A DNA stretch of 64,000 bases from Sympetrum striolatum (lineage: Eukaryota; Arthropoda; Insecta; Odonata; Libellulidae), in contig OX388352.1 in NCBI GenBank assembly GCA_947579665.1, forward strand, positions 33,226,216 through 33,290,215, given 5' to 3'. Made by a program: the position numbers and the translations under genes. Every line of letters begins with the position of its first letter. Position 1 is the first letter of the stretch. Under the pieces are notes generated by a model, which was given only the letters and a program-made list of their open reading frames with translations, was not told the origin of the DNA and searched no databases. Shown here piece by piece: positions 11,444 to 23,245 of this stretch.

Positions 11444-12090
11444 GATCATCACCAACGTCCTCGCTGTCAAGCCACCACGCACCCAAATAAAATATATGAT
11501 TTAAGGCTTCGGGAAGATATGTCAGTTGATTTCAACAGGAAAAGGCAAATCGCTGAATGATTTACTCCATAATCGTTGTGTAACAAAAATGTGAAAATAA
11601 ATCCTTTTTCCACTTAGAAGTTAGATTTCCTTGGACTATTATGAGCTTTGGTAAACCTCTTAGTATTTTCTCAAAATAAATAGTAAATCTTTTCTCGTTT
11701 AGCGAATGGAACGAAATTATTGAGTTAAACGTAATACAAATACGATATCTTGTTACTCAAGTCTTGGCTGAAGTATCGGTAACTAAGATGGGCTTCGTTG
11801 GCATCTAGCTAACAGAAATTAATACGCAGTGAAGAGTGGACTCGGTGAATTCAGGCTTAGAAAGCTGCTCTCTTACTATAAAGTTTAAATGATAATCATC
11901 ACCCTTGAAGTTATAATTTAAAGATACAAATACTCATTGGCGAGCGATTCTGTTTGTTTGAATAATCTTTTACGTAAAACATAATTTTAATCCGTTTCTC
12001 TCTAAGTATTTTACCTTTATTTCATATCGCCTGTACTTCTAACACTTAATAAGGAAACACTAAGGAAGTTACAGTTAACTTTTTCCAAAT
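11444..12090. other. Anonymous AT-rich stretch
   Basis: No supported feature apart from a polypyrimidine run and TAG at its right edge (12090-12107), which forms the putative acceptor described next. Confidence 0.35.
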
Positions 12091-12106
12091 TCTTTTCTGT
12101 TTTGTA

Positions 12107-12316
12107 GTCAGATCAATCAACATTGAATAACATTATTTCCCCTGGATACGCAAGAAAATTTCTCGAACATAAGGTGAAGCAAAATTTGAAATTCATCTGC
12201 AACCGTGTGGCTTCGAGGGAAATCATTAAAACCGATTATTCGGGACCGTATCAGCGTCAGAAATACAAAGCTAAGAAGTATGATTTTATACTCCTGGATC
12301 TCCATCACCTACTATA
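12107..12316 (+). other. Possible terminal exon (unrecognised)
   Basis: A pyrimidine-rich tract ending TTTTCTGTTTTGTAG (to about 12107) looks like a splice acceptor. The following frame stays open for about 68 codons to a TAA after LDLHHLL. The predicted peptide is basic and rich in Lys, Tyr and Ile (for example YARKFLEHKVKQ and RQKYKAKKYDF). I recognise no domain. An overlapping minus-strand frame of similar length, and no clear AATAAA soon after the stop, weaken the case. Confidence 0.2.
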
Positions 12317-12619
12317 AGAAACCGAACCACCTACTATAGTTAACTGACCGAAAATGACAGTAGCTCTATAAAAACTACAGTTCCTTCATCGATTATTAAA
12401 ACGTAAATCTCGGGTAATGAACGCAGTTTTGGTCAATTATTCGAGTCTAATTTATTATCTAGTCTCTCAATTGAAGCTATAGAATTCCGAAACCATGGAA
12501 CATTTAAATCAGAGTGACTGCAACGGAGAACTGATCCGATTATTTACCACGGCAAATATGCGGAAAATTCAGCAGCAAAGGTGAAATAAGAACGATGAAC
12601 TAGTCAAGATATCAACAAT

Positions 12620-12870
12620 CCGAATGATAAATCTTACACGAAAAATTCATGGTGTCTAGGTAAACGCGTAGCGAGATAAACTATTAGTCTACTACCAAAG
12701 AAACAAAAAAATTGAGATATTACGATACCCTGACAGGAAGTTACAATGAATAAACTAGTGTGTAACCTAATGGAATCATTCCATATTGTCTCATAACATG
12801 GTAACTCCCGCAAGCATTTCATTGTTTGCCACCGGTTTCGACAACGAGGCACGAAAAAGGGAGACATTCC
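12620..12870. repeat. Dispersed repeat, copy 2
   Basis: Matches 1798-1945 in order and orientation: ACACGAAAAATTCATG, GTGTCTAGGTAAACGC, ATTAGTCTACTACCAAAG, ATTTCATTGTTTGCCAC and GGTTTCGACAA with GAGGCACGAAAAA. It holds about 90 bp absent from copy 1 (near 12715-12790). The minus strand reads GTCGAAACCGGTGGCAAAC, reminiscent of Penelope-like 3' ends. Confidence 0.6.
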
Positions 12871-13896
12871 GATCTCCGATTGATCAACAACACAGCCGTC
12901 TATTTTCTTCTTAAGAATCAGCGTCCGCGCGATTCGAAGAGATCTTTTCTCGTCCTGACGAAAGGCAGCGTAGGAGACTTCCAGGGATCGCTGATCAGAC
13001 ACGAGGAGCAGCAATAAACAACATGTTCGCTCTTGTCATACCAGGAACCGTTCGGTCGGATCTGCAGCGTAATGTATTTATTTATAATCTTAACTGCTTC
13101 CTCTACGAGTTGCAGTGGGACGGATTTAGCACTTCTTTATTTAAATGGGAAGACGGTCTTTTCCGCCAACCACACACCGTCCGTTTTCGGAGGTTACGTA
13201 ATTTAATCGGCCCTTATACACGAAGGCCTTTTATTTGCATCGGTGGAGAAATTGAGCGTGTTTCAAATCCAGCTTCCCCGCGTGAACAAGACGAATGAAA
13301 CACAGGTCCTGGCAATCATGCGAAGATAAAAGATTAAAGATGGCGGGATTTAAATAGATGAAAGGAAAGGTTTTCGCAACGTGAGGATAAATATAATTCG
13401 ATTGTCAAGAGGTATATTTTAACTCGCGCTAATAATAAGTAATTTCTTGGAACGATGGCAGGAAAACATCGATGTAAATTCTTCAAACGTTGAGAGGAAG
13501 AAGCGTCATTAATTTTCCAATGATATTTGAGGCGACGAAAACAACTTCGGAAATAATCCACTCCCAATTCTTAACCCCTAATTGCAAAAGTAATAAAAAT
13601 AATACAGCCTGTGATAATAATGACGCCAATAATTACGATAATAACGCCCTAATTTGATGGTTCAGTACAAAGCTCAGTGTATAACTTAGATTCGTATATT
13701 AATATAGCTGAATACGAGCTATTTTCATTTATTGATTAAGAATAACTACAAACTTGAACATAGAATAGAATAATTTTATTGGAATAAGTATGTGATCTCC
13801 AACCACATGTTATTTTCCCTATGTATAATTATGTCTTATCTTTTTCCGTAAAGTTCGATCATTTTAAAAAGAAACAGCAATTTTTTTTCATGCTTA
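12871..13896. other. Anonymous stretch with a short open frame
   Basis: The frame at 13023-13298 (+, 91 codons) is Arg-rich near its end and lies in slightly GC-richer DNA, but it has no recognisable motif or splice context. No other feature is supported. Confidence 0.3.
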
Positions 13897-14100
13897 GCCA
13901 CAGTAGCCCTTTATCGGTGAATTCCCCCAAAACCTCTCATGAACTTGTCAGGAGGTGCTTCACCGAGGCAACAGCAACAACGAACACACAACCATCTCGT
14001 GATCGGAAAAATCCGATCAGCTGGGATTCGAACCCTGGACCTTGGGGTTTGGAGTGATAGCGCAGATAGATAGCTATTCACTACGCCATCAAGGCAGGTA
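13897..14100 (-). repeat. tRNA-derived SINE, subfamily B
   Basis: Minus-strand tRNA-like head: A-box region TGGCGTAGTGA (14078-14088) and B box GGTTCGAATCC (14024-14034). Then come CAGCTGATCGGATTTTTCCG and a body reading ATGGTTGTGTGTTCG, TTGCCTCGGTGAAGC and CTCCTGACAAGTTCATGA. The same body follows the SINE at 45.46 kb on the plus strand, which proves a repeated unit. Head and central CGGATTTTTCCG segment are shared with the other SINE subfamily; the 3' part differs. Confidence 0.85.
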
Positions 14101-14515
14101 ATTTAAAACATTAAATTCCAAAATAATTAAATTTCGAAAATTGGACAACTGATAATCCCAGACAATAATTCAAAGAATACGTGTTAGAATGTCAGTGAGA
14201 AACATGAGTCGAAATATGTGGTCCATGAAAAAAGTATCCAATACAGGAGATTTATACTAACAATAATGAATTATAGTAAACGTATCGAATTATTCAAATT
14301 ACTCAAATCCCTTACCGACCGCAGTGCTATTGAGAAATGAGGAGCATTAAAATGCTTGAACAGTAAGGTACTTCCGAGCTTAAGAGATATTTCAGAGAAA
14401 ACCTTAACAAGTCAAGAAATTTACAAGCGAGTGATTCTTTATTAAGAATGAAGAAAATTTAATACGCCAACATTTCATTTGATTGGTAGATTAGTCGTTG
14501 TTTTAAATATATTTA

Positions 14516-16183
14516 ATACGAGTAAAATTAGCTTGAATACTGTTTGCATATGTTTACATAACTCCAGAAGGCCATTCTTCCAATGAACCCCTTTTCGTTT
14601 TAGCATTTTCCTCTTTATTAGTAATCACACACACACACAAAATATACTGACAACCATTCCGTAACCGGAAAAATCCGACTAGCGAGGACTCGAACCCAGG
14701 GCCGTGAAGTTGGAGCGTTAACGCGCAATCACGCTAACCACTCCGCCACCATAAGAAAAGAAACTCCGTATTTGCGTTTAATTGAATGGTAGAATGCAAA
14801 TTGTGCCCTAGCGTCGAACCAATTATCATAAGGTAAATGATTACCTGTTTTTACGAAACATTCATTACTTCTGTTCACATTCATGATCATAGAATTTCCA
14901 CCTTCTAGATAAATCAAGCATACAAAATTTCAAATTCCCGCCAAACATACATTTCAAATAGTAGAGACGCCTGGTGTCAAACCTAGAACATTTTGGAATT
15001 TGTGAATACATATTACAACCTGGTAGGAATAGAACGTATTCAATCCAGTTTGATGTCGATATTATACCGGAAACAACCTAAAATAAGTATCCATTATCCC
15101 TATCTGCAATGCATAGAGGAATGTTAATGGCGCTCCGGCATCGAACCAAGGATCATTAGGGAAGCCATAAAATTCTTATATGAAATGTATTTATGATCTC
15201 TATTCACATGCCGGATCTTATATTTGCATATTATCGCGAAAGGAACTCAAAAAAGTCTTAAATATTTCCGTAATGTATTTAAATAGGAGAATTATGCACG
15301 CACCTGGCGTCGAACTCTCGCACATTTGGTGACAGTGTTATAGATCTTATTACAAAAGAGAGCGTTTTCTGGGACCTCTGTGATTTTTAATTCCCTATCT
15401 TGCCGAAATGCTGCTTAAAATATTTTCAAAACCAAAAATAAATAATTTGAAATTCCCGGCATAACTTTCATATAGATGAGACCCCTACTGTCGAACCCAG
15501 GACCTATTGAAAGATGTGAATAAGTATAACGCCCAGGTAGAAATAAAACCTATTTTATTCAAATCTTGAAGCCGATATCATACCGGGAAGATCCTAAATT
15601 CAGACTCCGTTATCCCCATTTGAAACGAATAGATTCATGCAAATGGCTCACTGGGATCAAACCAAGGACCATCAGGGAAACGTTTAACAGCGTATATGAA
15701 ATTTATTTATGATCTCTATTCGCTTGCCGGGTATCAAGTTTCCATGTTATCGGGAAAGAGGGTAAAAAAAGTTCTTTAAAATCGTCGCAATGCATTACTT
15801 ACTTACATTATTGTTAGGGCTAATATCCTCCTGTTGAGAATATTTGCCCTAACCTAGCATCGAACCAAGGATAATCTTCGAAGATATCTTTGAGGTTTTC
15901 GTCAGATATGCACAACTTCTAGCGATCCCTCGAATTTCAACTCTCTTATTTGCCAGGAAAAGCTTCATAAAAATTTTCAAATATCCCCGCAATGTATCCT
16001 TACGGAAAAAATCGGAACTTTGGGGCCGTCTGGCATCGAACCCAGGACACTGAGGTTCAAAGTTGCATTTTTCTGGCGGTTACACGCTATGGCTAGTGCG
16101 TCGTTAAAATTTAAAGTCAGCGACACTTGTGAAACAAGGTTAGAATTTCCGGAGAAACGTGTATATATAATAGATAATTAGAT
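14516..16183 (-). repeat. Composite B-box module repeat, copy 4, with nested insertions
   Basis: Head ACGAGTAAAATTAGCTTG (14518 on); end TTTCCGGAGAAACGTG and TATATATAATAGATA. Antisense B-box-like cores lie at about 14811, 14973, 15137, 15306, 15487, 15653, 15857 and 16032, eight modules at roughly 162-204 bp. The longest interval contains a short insert (near 15795-15843) resembling a retroelement 3' tail. A SINE is nested at 14563-14752. The sequence is clearly closer to copy 5 than to copies 1 and 2 (shared GCATATTATCGCGAAAGGAA). It is an older copy, to judge from divergence and insertions. Confidence 0.82.
14563..14752 (-). repeat. tRNA-derived SINE, subfamily A, nested in composite repeat
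   Basis: Minus strand: A box TGGCGGAGTGG (14738-14748), B box GGTTCGAGTCC (14686-14696), GCTAGTCGGATTTTTCCGGT, ATGGTTGTC, a TG-rich run (the plus-strand CACACA tract at 14627-14640), and a tail AAAAGGGGTTCATTGG plus AAGAATGGCCTTCTGG. Head, body and tail match the plus-strand SINE at 46236-46448. It interrupts composite repeat copy 4. Confidence 0.88.
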
Positions 16184-18600
16184 CACTACTGAACCTTCCT
16201 ATTCAAATTATTTTTTTCTTATTTTATTTCCCTATTTCTTTCTTACAAATTTACTTCAATTTTCATTTTCACTAAGAAGAAGACACATTTACTATAATGA
16301 AATAGAATCCACTTGTAAATTTGAAAATTAAAATAAAAAAACAATCTAAAAACTGTAAAAAAGATTTTAACAGAAAACCAACCCCAAAATAATCAATAAT
16401 GGTTTAAATTGATGAAATATACAAAAAGCTCTGTAGAGTACCTATTCATATATTACCCCATGGATGGAGCACCAAAAATAACTATCAAAATTTATGTCAT
16501 CAACCTTTCGCGTGTAAAGATACATTTCTTTGTACTTACAGTCAGATGAGAGATGAGGTACTGCATGAATGCTTTGTTCACTTTGTTCTTATCTGCAGAA
16601 ATGCTGCACAGTTATCCTATGAAAAACAATTTTTACGGCATTAATTAAGGATTATTCGAAATAAATACTACCATTTTGTATCACCCACACCTCAGTAACT
16701 TTCGCAAAAGAATGGCCAAAAACAATTCTGACAATGAGACAAAAGATACATACATAACAAAGCACAAATGAATACATACCATTTATCATGGCTGTGAATA
16801 TTATTATTATTAGGGGTCTTTATTACAGGCGAGATTGAGTCTAAAAAGTCTCCTCTTCCATCTAACCAGTTTAACCGGAATATCTGTAAAGTGTTTATGG
16901 CTGAATATTAGTTACTTAAGTTTTATACACATAAATATTTATTTGGAAAGCTTTGGATGAGGATGAATTAAGAGATTCATTAAGATTTATCATCTAATAG
17001 ATATAATGCCAACGTTTGAAAGAAGGGATAATAAGTACTGCAAATTATTAAATCGCATTTAGTACAAACTGTAAATATATAAGCAACACGTAAGTTACAG
17101 AGTGCATGTAAATATTTCCTTGTGTTTAAGAGGTGATATTTAGGTGCTGAAGGTACTACCTGACAATCATACTGCAGCAAGTTTGAGATAAACCAATATA
17201 GTGGTTGGAACAAACAAAAGTATTTTGATAATTTGATAAGCTTTGATAATTTTCAGACGTTCGAACATTTTTATTTCATTCAGGAAATTCTGTAGACCTC
17301 AGAAACCAATGAATGTTTTTCGGGGTTCTGCCGACTACACTTAAAGGAAGTCTGTTCTAACGAGCGGGTTCTACGAAAAGTGCTTTGCGTTAGACAGCGC
17401 TGGCAGTGTCTCGCTAGTTTATCTCTCGAGTAATTGATGCAGGAAGTGGCATTTACGCTCTGTTCACTGGCCCGCTCGACGTTTTTACTCAAAAAGTCTC
17501 ATTAGCTGGAAGACATCTTAACAGCGGTTCAAGAAATCTTACCATAATTTAATTATTCGAATAGTATTAAAAAAACATCGTACCAATGATTAAAATTTGA
17601 TACGTGTGGAATCGATATAATTAAAAGAGAGAATCAGAATAGTCTGTGATGATATAGGAAAATTATGAAATCAAACTTAAGACTCGTAACGCACCTTAAG
17701 CCGATTCAAGGAAACTTATAAAAAACTTACGAAAATGTATCCAATAAATTTGATCTCTAGTGTAATTTAAATTTTCGTGAAATACATTAGATACAATATA
17801 TTCATGTAATGTATATTACCGCTCGGAAGATTACCTAACAAACAATTTGTCGTATGTTCCGAGAGGTTTCGAATTTAAAAACTTTCATCACTTTTGTTTA
17901 GAATAACAAAAATAGTAAGTCAATCTTAAATTAGAGAAAATCCCTCATTTTTTCACATGGCATCAATAGGTTATTTTTTGAAATACTTCGCTGGATGTGA
18001 AAAATAAAGATCAGGAAAGGCGCCAACTTATTCGAGAAAATTTCACGACTAGCCCCCGGATCTCATTTCAATTTACCCGTACCTTTATTCTTAGACAACT
18101 TATGCCTCTAAGTAATGGGTAATTCCAGTGATATCTTAATTTGTTTTTCGAAATCAAATCCCTCATAGCTGGAAGAAACATGCTAATGTCAAGACCGTCA
18201 AAAAACATGAGAACGTCTGTTCAATACCAAGGGGCCTCATTTCCATGAATAACCAAATTTTTAAAGTTCTCCTGTAAGTTTTGGTTAGCTACTTCTTATT
18301 TGCTTATTTCTCATTCTACCTTCTTTTGGTACTTCATAGAAAATGTGCTTTATATTTACTGCTCTGTCAGCCTAGTTCTTGAGTGAGATGATATACAGCA
18401 ACTGATGTGTAAGTGATTCTAAATATATGTATTCATTTAGGTACATCATCGAATTGTATGAAACATAGTTTTGGGGTGATTCTAGAACACTCATACGGAT
18501 ATGTTTTACTCATAGAATTCTAACTCAGAGAGGAAAGCAAGGGCAAACTACTTCACTCCTTATCTTGCCTAGTAAGCTGCATTTCCTCAAACGTATTATC
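16184..18600. other. Anonymous AT-rich stretch
   Basis: Random-looking short frames only (16980-17213 minus, 17280-17492 minus). A slightly GC-richer patch at 17330-17510 has no recognisable content. Confidence 0.35.
16795..16880 (-). repeat. Probable 3' tail of a non-LTR element
   Basis: The minus strand reads AGGAGACTTTTTAGACTC, then TCGCCTGTAATAAAGACCCC, then TAATAATAATAAT. An AATAAA-like signal running into a simple TAA repeat is typical of LINE or SINE 3' ends. A short related tail (GCCCTAACAATAATG) seems to be inserted in composite repeat copy 4. The family is not determined. Confidence 0.35.
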
Positions 18601-18800
18601 CTTATATATAATTTGCGAAGAGTCCGTCTATCCGTCCGTCCCCCCCTTTATTTCAGGAACGGTTTGACTTAGAGATTCGAAACAAACTACATTCGGTTTC
18701 TACGAGTTAGAAACCCCTAGGAAAAGTATTCCCATTACTGAGAAAGCTCGGGTTCGAACCCAGGAGTCCATAATACGGTTCCATAAGGAATACACGTAAA
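18601..18800. repeat. Low-copy patch with CCGTC run and B-box-like motif
   Basis: Contains TCCGTCTATCCGTCCGTC (near 18627) and, at 18749-18769, a palindromic GGGTTCGAACCC that reads as a B-box on either strand. Similar PRE-type CCGTCCGTC segments occur in arthropod Helitron or SINE debris, but I cannot assign it. Confidence 0.3.
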
Positions 18801-19663
18801 CTTTACTTTTATCGGTTGCAGGGCTTATTTCTTTTACAAAATTAAATTAGAAAACATCGTTGTTAAAAGTCGAGAATACCATCAAAAGAAGGGAAATTAA
18901 ATAAACATTCTTATTTTGGTCGTGAAATATCGATTCGATTAGAAATTGCCAGTATTTTGATAAAATATAAGACATTTTTGAATGATTTTGGACGTTATAA
19001 ACAAGTTCCGTTACCATTAACGACGAATGTGGTTGTTGAATGTTCTCAATAAACCATATCGAGAATTTAGGCCCGTGTTGACGTCATGATTGTTTATAGC
19101 AACGGAACTATTTACAGATGGTTACGCAGATTCGGTGTTAGCGTGTCACCTAAATTACTTTTGTGAAATCTAAAGATTATTTGTATACTCCCTGGTAAGT
19201 TGAGAACCTTTTTAATGTTATATTTTGACTTACATTATGAAGCATATCTATTTCCATCATCGTATTTTCCGCAGCCAACGAAAATGATTTACCTGATTAA
19301 GTAAGTGAACGTATTTCTTATTATGGTATTTGTTCTCTTTGAGGTGTTGAAATACAAGTGGTAAAGTAGCAAAATATTGAATATCTCACACCTGACTGAA
19401 AAGGCAAGGCGTAAGTATGTTTAATTATTTGCAGAATGAAAATAATTAAAATATATCAGTGCGATAATAATTATAACTTATTTTGACTATCATTTACATG
19501 GCATGGAATTATGTACAAGTTAAAACTGATTTTCCAAACTTAGGTCCGGTATTATAACATATATTTAGAGTCGACCTTGACTGAAATCTTCACTTAAACA
19601 AATTTAACAAAACATATTATAGTCGATATTTAAGCCTTCATTGGTATTTAACTCTTAAAAGTA

Positions 19664-19844
19664 ACTGGAAAAATTAAACACAATGTATTCAATTCCACAA
19701 CTTTTTAATTCCACCACACTAGTGGTTCGACTAGTTATAGCCATCATCAGGTCTGATGATGGCTATAACTAGTCGAAACCGGTCGTGTGTGTGGTGGAAT
19801 TAAAAAGTTGTGGAATTGAATACATTGTGTTTAATTTTTCCAGT
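19664..19844 (+). mobile_element. Fold-back element 1 with hammerhead-like core (Penelope-like end)
   Basis: Two arms (19664-19750 and 19753-19844) are near-perfect inverted copies separated by only 2 bases. On the right arm, CTGATGA (19753-19759) is followed by a 5 bp stem GGCTA/TAGTC, then GAAAC, CGGTC and GTGTGTG. This is the order of conserved boxes of a type I hammerhead ribozyme (CUGANGA, stem II, GAAA, short stem III, UH cleavage site), with one extra T before stem II. The left arm copy has lost the CGGTCG segment. Such motifs are known from the terminal repeats of Penelope-like retroelements. Catalytic activity is inferred and not shown. Confidence 0.6.
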
Positions 19845-20135
19845 AATGGAATTCTACAAAGTGACGGCTGCTACCATTGAGTTTATCTTAAAAGTAACTT
19901 TAACCGCAATGCATCATGGACGTAAACAAACAATAGGGCGGAAATTTCTAGAGCTAGGCCTCAGTTAGTTTATCGCTAAAAAATAAGTTTTTTTAGTGGT
20001 ATTTTCGGTTGAAAATCCTCAAAATATTTTAAATAAATTTGCCTCCTTCCTTTACACAGATATTTCTCGTGACATTGCCTGTTTCTTTTTTGTAAATCAT
20101 AACACATACGTTGGGTGCTGTGAAGTATTTTTTAT

Positions 20136-20261
20136 GATCCATGTGAATTCCGGTGACCATGTCGTCAACGTTTCGACGGCCGACTCTGCCATCTTTCTCA
20201 GGGCTGCTGAGATTTCAGCAAAACGTTGGCGACATAGTCACCGGAATTCACCTAGATGATA
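20136..20261 (-). mobile_element. Fold-back element 2 with Penelope-like motif
   Basis: Arms GTGAATTCCGGTGACCATGT (from 20142) and its inverted partner (to about 20251; ACATAGTCACCGGAATTCAC) differ at few positions. The minus strand reads CTGAGAAAGATGGCAGAG, then GTCGAAACGTTGACGACATG. This is the box order seen at Penelope-like 3' ends (GAAGATGGC, stem, CGAAACGTTG). The hammerhead core is imperfect here (insertion in CUGANGA). Confidence 0.5.
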
Positions 20262-20267
20262 ACCATA

Positions 20268-20295
20268 TAATGATATGATATGATATGATAATAAT
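20268..20295. repeat. (TGATA)n microsatellite
   Basis: About four TGATA units followed by ATAATAA, directly right of fold-back element 2. Confidence 0.8.
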
Positions 20296-20984
20296 AACGA
20301 GAGCTTTTAATCCAAGCTATCCACCAGGAAAGCCTCAAGTCATTTTATTTTTTATGATTCAGTTACTTTATTAGTGTTATAATTAGTTATATATTGGAAT
20401 AGAAATTAATTTATTTAGTTAAGAACTGCCGATTATAGTTACTTATTTAATTATTGCATTTATTACTGATGATGTATAAGCAGAACTCAGTTTCAACGTC
20501 AACATAGACGAATTTGACATAGTTAATAACATACATATGATTATTGATTAGCACAATTAATCATGAATGCATACTATAACTTACCTAAGTTTTTAATGGA
20601 AGTGTATCATCAAAATATAACTGATTTTGAAAAGAGGCCATCAAAATTTCAATATTTTAGCATGTTAGTCGTTCTACCAGTACGTTAGTTAGGTTACGTA
20701 TCTAAGTTAGGATTATTGTACCTCGTGTGACGATAGTGTGTGTGTTTTACGCACATATAAGTGTTGGAGATTTTCCAAAATGAAACTAGGTACGCGTACA
20801 GGAGATTTAAACTCCAGTAGATTTAAATATTATCTCATAAGTAATGTACGTTATCGGTAGAATGGGAGAAATAAGAGGCATGTAGTGTTGTAATCTACCA
20901 GTAAAGGTTTACTGGGAAAAATTAGGGTCCGTAAAGCTTCTTGGCTTTCTACAATCGTGTAAGAGCCATTTAAACCGTATAATT

Positions 20985-21129
20985 ATTTCAAAAAATGAAA
21001 AAATTTGGTATCTTCCACAGAGATTTATTTACACACGACCGGTTTCGTCACCGTGATGACATCTTCTGGACATATCGTGTTTGAATAAATCTCTGTGGAA
21101 GATACCAAGTTTTTTTCATTTTTTGAAAT
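20985..21129 (-). mobile_element. Fold-back element 3 with hammerhead-like core
   Basis: The arms at 20985-21040 and 21077-21129 (GGTATCTTCCACAGAGATTT and its inverse) are almost identical. The minus-strand apex reads CCAGAAGATGTCA, a loop, then TGACGAAACCGGTCGTGTGT. Compared with fold-back 1, the GAAACCGGTCGTGTG segment is identical, stem II is GTCA/TGAC, and the first box is CAGAAGA instead of CTGATGA. The outer flank (TTCCATTCCACGAAGTCACG) resembles the flank of fold-back 1 (GGAATTCTACAAAGTGACGG), which supports one family. Confidence 0.55.
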
Positions 21130-21514
21130 GTCTATTCCATTCCACGAAGTCACGCTTCAGCATATAAATTTTATCGCATAATTATTAATATTCAGTGCAT
21201 AAAAATGAAATACCTACAAGTGTATGTATACTTATTTACTATTCAAACATCATACATTTCAATATCAATCCATTTTCCTAGAGAAAATCTTTAATGTTAA
21301 CCAATATACAAACCATAAAGTCCTCTACCCTTCCACCATTAGCTGCTAAAATCGTAGGAGAGGTTAACTTCATTTATATTCACTCATTATCCACGTTGAA
21401 TTTCATCGGGCACTTCCGCTAGTTCGTATTTAAACGTGGAGGAGATTGGAGGCCTACCACAATTAAGAATGGTGATTCTTTTGGTTCTTCATTAGTGCAA
21501 TTGATTTCATTTAA

Positions 21515-22277
21515 CCCTTGTGTAGGCACCCAACTTTACCTACGTTGTTGGGCACCCGGGTTACCCGGGTACCCACCTCTTTAGATCTCATTTTTTAACA
21601 CATTTGAGAAGGAATTCGTTCTCTGAACATTTTATTTAATAAATATATATTTTATGAAGGCATTAAAGTCATTTTTATATCATTTGACCGGTTAGAACTT
21701 CTACAATTAACAAAATTAGAAAGGTATGTTTATTCTTCGGTTCCTGACGCCTGAATTCCTTTTTTTTTCATTAAAAATTCAAATTTGAAGTCTTGTAAAA
21801 TTTAAAGTAGAAATGGCACAAAAAAACAAGTGACATCAACGTTTAGTACGTTCTATTGCGCGTGTAACCATATAAGCTAATCATTTATTTTTTCATAACA
21901 TTTGGTGTTTATCATAGATGGAACGGAAAAGTGCCCATTTTTACGAGCGGTTTCACGGAGTGCTCTTTTTGAACGTTTGTTCCTCAAAAACTGTTTCTTC
22001 AATCATAAAGATATTTTGATAGAATATTAATAAGGGTATAAGTAATTAAAATACGAAGTTTCAGAAAATTTGTATGAAACAATAAAAAGTTGTTGTCGAT
22101 ATTGTAAAACAACTTTTTCTCGGAAGTGGATAGTCGTAGAAATACAAAATTGGGTTCGTTAGAAAGATTTCGAAATGGGTTTTTACGGTAAATAATTATT
22201 TTTCACAACAAATTAGCGGATTTTTTTATACGAATTTATATTTAACGCCGGGATTCGCATTGTGCAGCAGTGTTGCC
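21515..22277. repeat. Left inverted arm of the piggyBac-type element
   Basis: Matches 23487-24423 in inverse orientation: the terminal CCCTTGTG, GGGTACCCGGGT-type motifs, GATGGAACGGAAAAGTGCCC, ACGGAGTGCTCTTTTTGAAC, ATTTTTTTATACGAAT and the inner GCAGTGTTGCCG. Confidence 0.85.
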
Positions 22278-22598
22278 GAATTATTGGTCTTGCATCTCGA
22301 GCTTCTGAGCACTCCGTCCCTCAGAGAGGCTTTCTTTCTATCGCCATGGTCTGCGAAGCTACGCCTAATCATATCAATTACGTTTCGTATTTTTCCTTAT
22401 TATCTTATCTTATTGATCATCTTTCTTACCCTTATGTTTCGTAGAAACTGAATGTATGTGCTTCAGTGCTACTCCTGGCTTTCTTCTGGTATTTACATTA
22501 CTGAGAGAGCCGAACGCTTCACAGGTTTATGTAGAATACATAAAACATAGTGTCACTTTCTTTTTTTCTTAGAAATTTTTCGTGCAAAGGCTATTTGA

Positions 22599-23245
22599 AG
22601 AACAATAATAAATTTCCACCAAAGAGTAATTATTTGCTCTTATGTCCCAAAGAAGGGGAAAGCAGTTATTTTAATTTCAACGATGCATTCTGATATAAAT
22701 ATTTATGAAAGTGGTAAGAAGAAGCCCCATATAATTTTGTATTACATTAAGTTTAAATCTGGAGGTGATACAATAGACCAGATGATTTTTAGGTATACAA
22801 CACTTTGAGATGGCCGCTAGCTATGTTTTTCGATATAATCGACGTAGCTACTTTTGCATCCTATCGGATATACTATGAAAACAACGAAATGCTGACGTCA
22901 AAAACCAACCAACGACGTAGATTTGTGCGAAAATTAAGTGAAGAACTGGCGAAGCCAGTAATTTAGCAAAGATCAAAAAATTTGCAAGTTATGTGCAATT
23001 TTACAACAAAGATAGCGATTGAAAGTGTTATCGGGCAGTCAGTTATTGCGGAGGATTCTACTCTTGGTGCATCTACATCGGACAGCTCCGGGAGAAAGAA
23101 CATCACTGGGAGCTGTCACCTGTGCTATAAGCAATTGATAAGAAGGAGAAGAAAAACTAGAAAAGTGTGCGAAAACCTGTCTGTAATTAACATTCGAAAA
23201 CGTATGTCAAATCTAACGATTGATGTGAATAAAAATTCTCCGTGA
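22599..23245 (+). pseudogene. Decayed piggyBac transposase, C-terminal half
   Basis: Piggybac-family transposases cut and paste at TTAA using three Asp residues. Here a first frame (22599-22806) includes SYVPKKGKAVILIST, KKKPHIILYY and then SGGDTIDQM, which matches the conserved segment with the third catalytic Asp. A frameshift at about 22806-22808 moves to a second frame (RWPLAMFFDIIDVATF, then RRRFVRKLSEELAKP). That frame continues after a single TAG (22964-22966) to 23245 through a Cys-containing tail (CHLCYKQ, basic run, KVCENL), the remnant of the C-terminal Cys-rich domain. Some expected Cys/His positions are missing. The N-terminal half with the first two Asp is absent, so it cannot be active. 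The placement inside piggyBac-type ends confirms the call. Confidence 0.9.

Noticed and set aside
13981..14095. Apparent tRNA gene on the minus strand
   Set aside because: It has A and B boxes but no paired acceptor stem, and it continues into a SINE body shared with 45.46 kb.
19075..19140. CRE-like TGACGTCA with adjacent promoter-like sequence
   Set aside because: A single 8-mer match in unique AT-rich DNA with no transcript evidence; expected by chance at this scale.
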